This document shows positions 5,231-5,299 of a DNA stretch of 5,299 nucleotides, piece after piece. A program made the translations under genes and the position numbers. The notes below the pieces were generated by a model. It did no database searches. It worked only from the letters and a program-made list of their open reading frames with translations, and had not been told where the DNA came from. This DNA is from Actinomycetes bacterium (GTDB taxonomy: Bacteria; Actinomycetota; Actinomycetes; Streptosporangiales; Streptosporangiaceae), in NCBI GenBank assembly GCA_023425615.1, contig JAFACJ010001057.1, positions 1-5,299 on the forward strand, in the 5' to 3' direction. How positions within the stretch are numbered: the stretch's first letter is position 1; every line of letters starts with the position of its first letter.

Positions 5231-5299
5231 TCAGGTGAGCCTGGAGACCGCCGCCTCGATCCGCTCGTCCGTCGCGGTGATCGCGACCCGGACGTGGCG
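5231..5299 (-). CDS. dapC: Probable succinyldiaminopimelate aminotransferase (DapC), C-terminal fragment
   Basis: The gene is cut off by the right window edge; 22 codons plus a TGA (5233-5231) are visible on the minus strand. They read RHVRVAITATDERIEAAVSR followed by LT. The VRVA-[IL]-TATDERI-x-AAV-x-RL ending is how fold-type I PLP-dependent aminotransferases of the actinobacterial DapC type usually finish: a β-strand with the substrate-binding Arg region, then the last helix. DapC transfers an amino group to N-succinyl-2-amino-6-ketopimelate in lysine and peptidoglycan (diaminopimelate) biosynthesis. The catalytic lysine lies outside the window. Another class I/II aminotransferase is possible on so short a piece. 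Confidence 0.65.
   Translation of the reverse strand, partial: RHVRVAITATDERIEAAVSRLT

Noticed and set aside
1..5299. CRISPR array, tRNA/rRNA gene, insertion sequence or attachment site
   Set aside because: I saw no regularly spaced repeats, no tRNA-like fold, no transposase or integrase and no terminal repeats. Genes pack tightly with uniform GC-rich codon use, so there is no sign of recent transfer.

Overview
The window comes from a GC-rich genome with strong G/C preference at third codon positions, GTG starts and 4-bp GTGA gene overlaps. The gene content (siderophore-type ABC importer, DUF2617 protein, YbjN-like protein, small trypsin/PDZ protease, DapC-like aminotransferase) points to a high-GC actinomycete. 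A Streptosporangiales- or Streptomyces-like host is my guess; the sequence does not fix the genus. All seven genes I support look intact, apart from the two cut off by the window edges.

Left third (1-1971, + strand): the end of an iron-siderophore ABC import operon. It holds the C-terminus of a first FecCD-family permease, a complete second FecCD permease and a complete FepC/FhuC-type ATPase. Both junctions are 4-bp GTGA overlaps, so the three proteins are probably translationally coupled and form one inner-membrane importer. No substrate-binding protein or iron-regulated promoter lies in the window.

Middle (1972-2054): a short spacer between convergent genes, holding a strong imperfect hairpin that probably ends transcription from one or both sides.

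Right two thirds (2055-5299, - strand, so read right to left): the last 22 codons of a probable succinyldiaminopimelate aminotransferase (DapC); an 82-bp spacer; a YbjN-like (type III chaperone fold) protein with an acidic tail; a trypsin-like serine protease with a C-terminal PDZ-like region, coupled to the YbjN gene by a GTGA overlap; a DUF2617 protein; and an acyl-CoA dehydrogenase of the LCAD/IVD catalytic type. The ACAD has its own Shine-Dalgarno sequence, and palindromes just upstream of it could be an operator.

Most of the window is ordinary actinobacterial housekeeping and iron-uptake material. The part most worth a second look is the coupled chaperone-like/protease pair. The protease keeps a full His-Asp-Ser triad but shows no signal peptide or membrane anchor, which suggests a cytosolic peptide-binding and proteolysis module. 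The palindromes in front of the acyl-CoA dehydrogenase come next.
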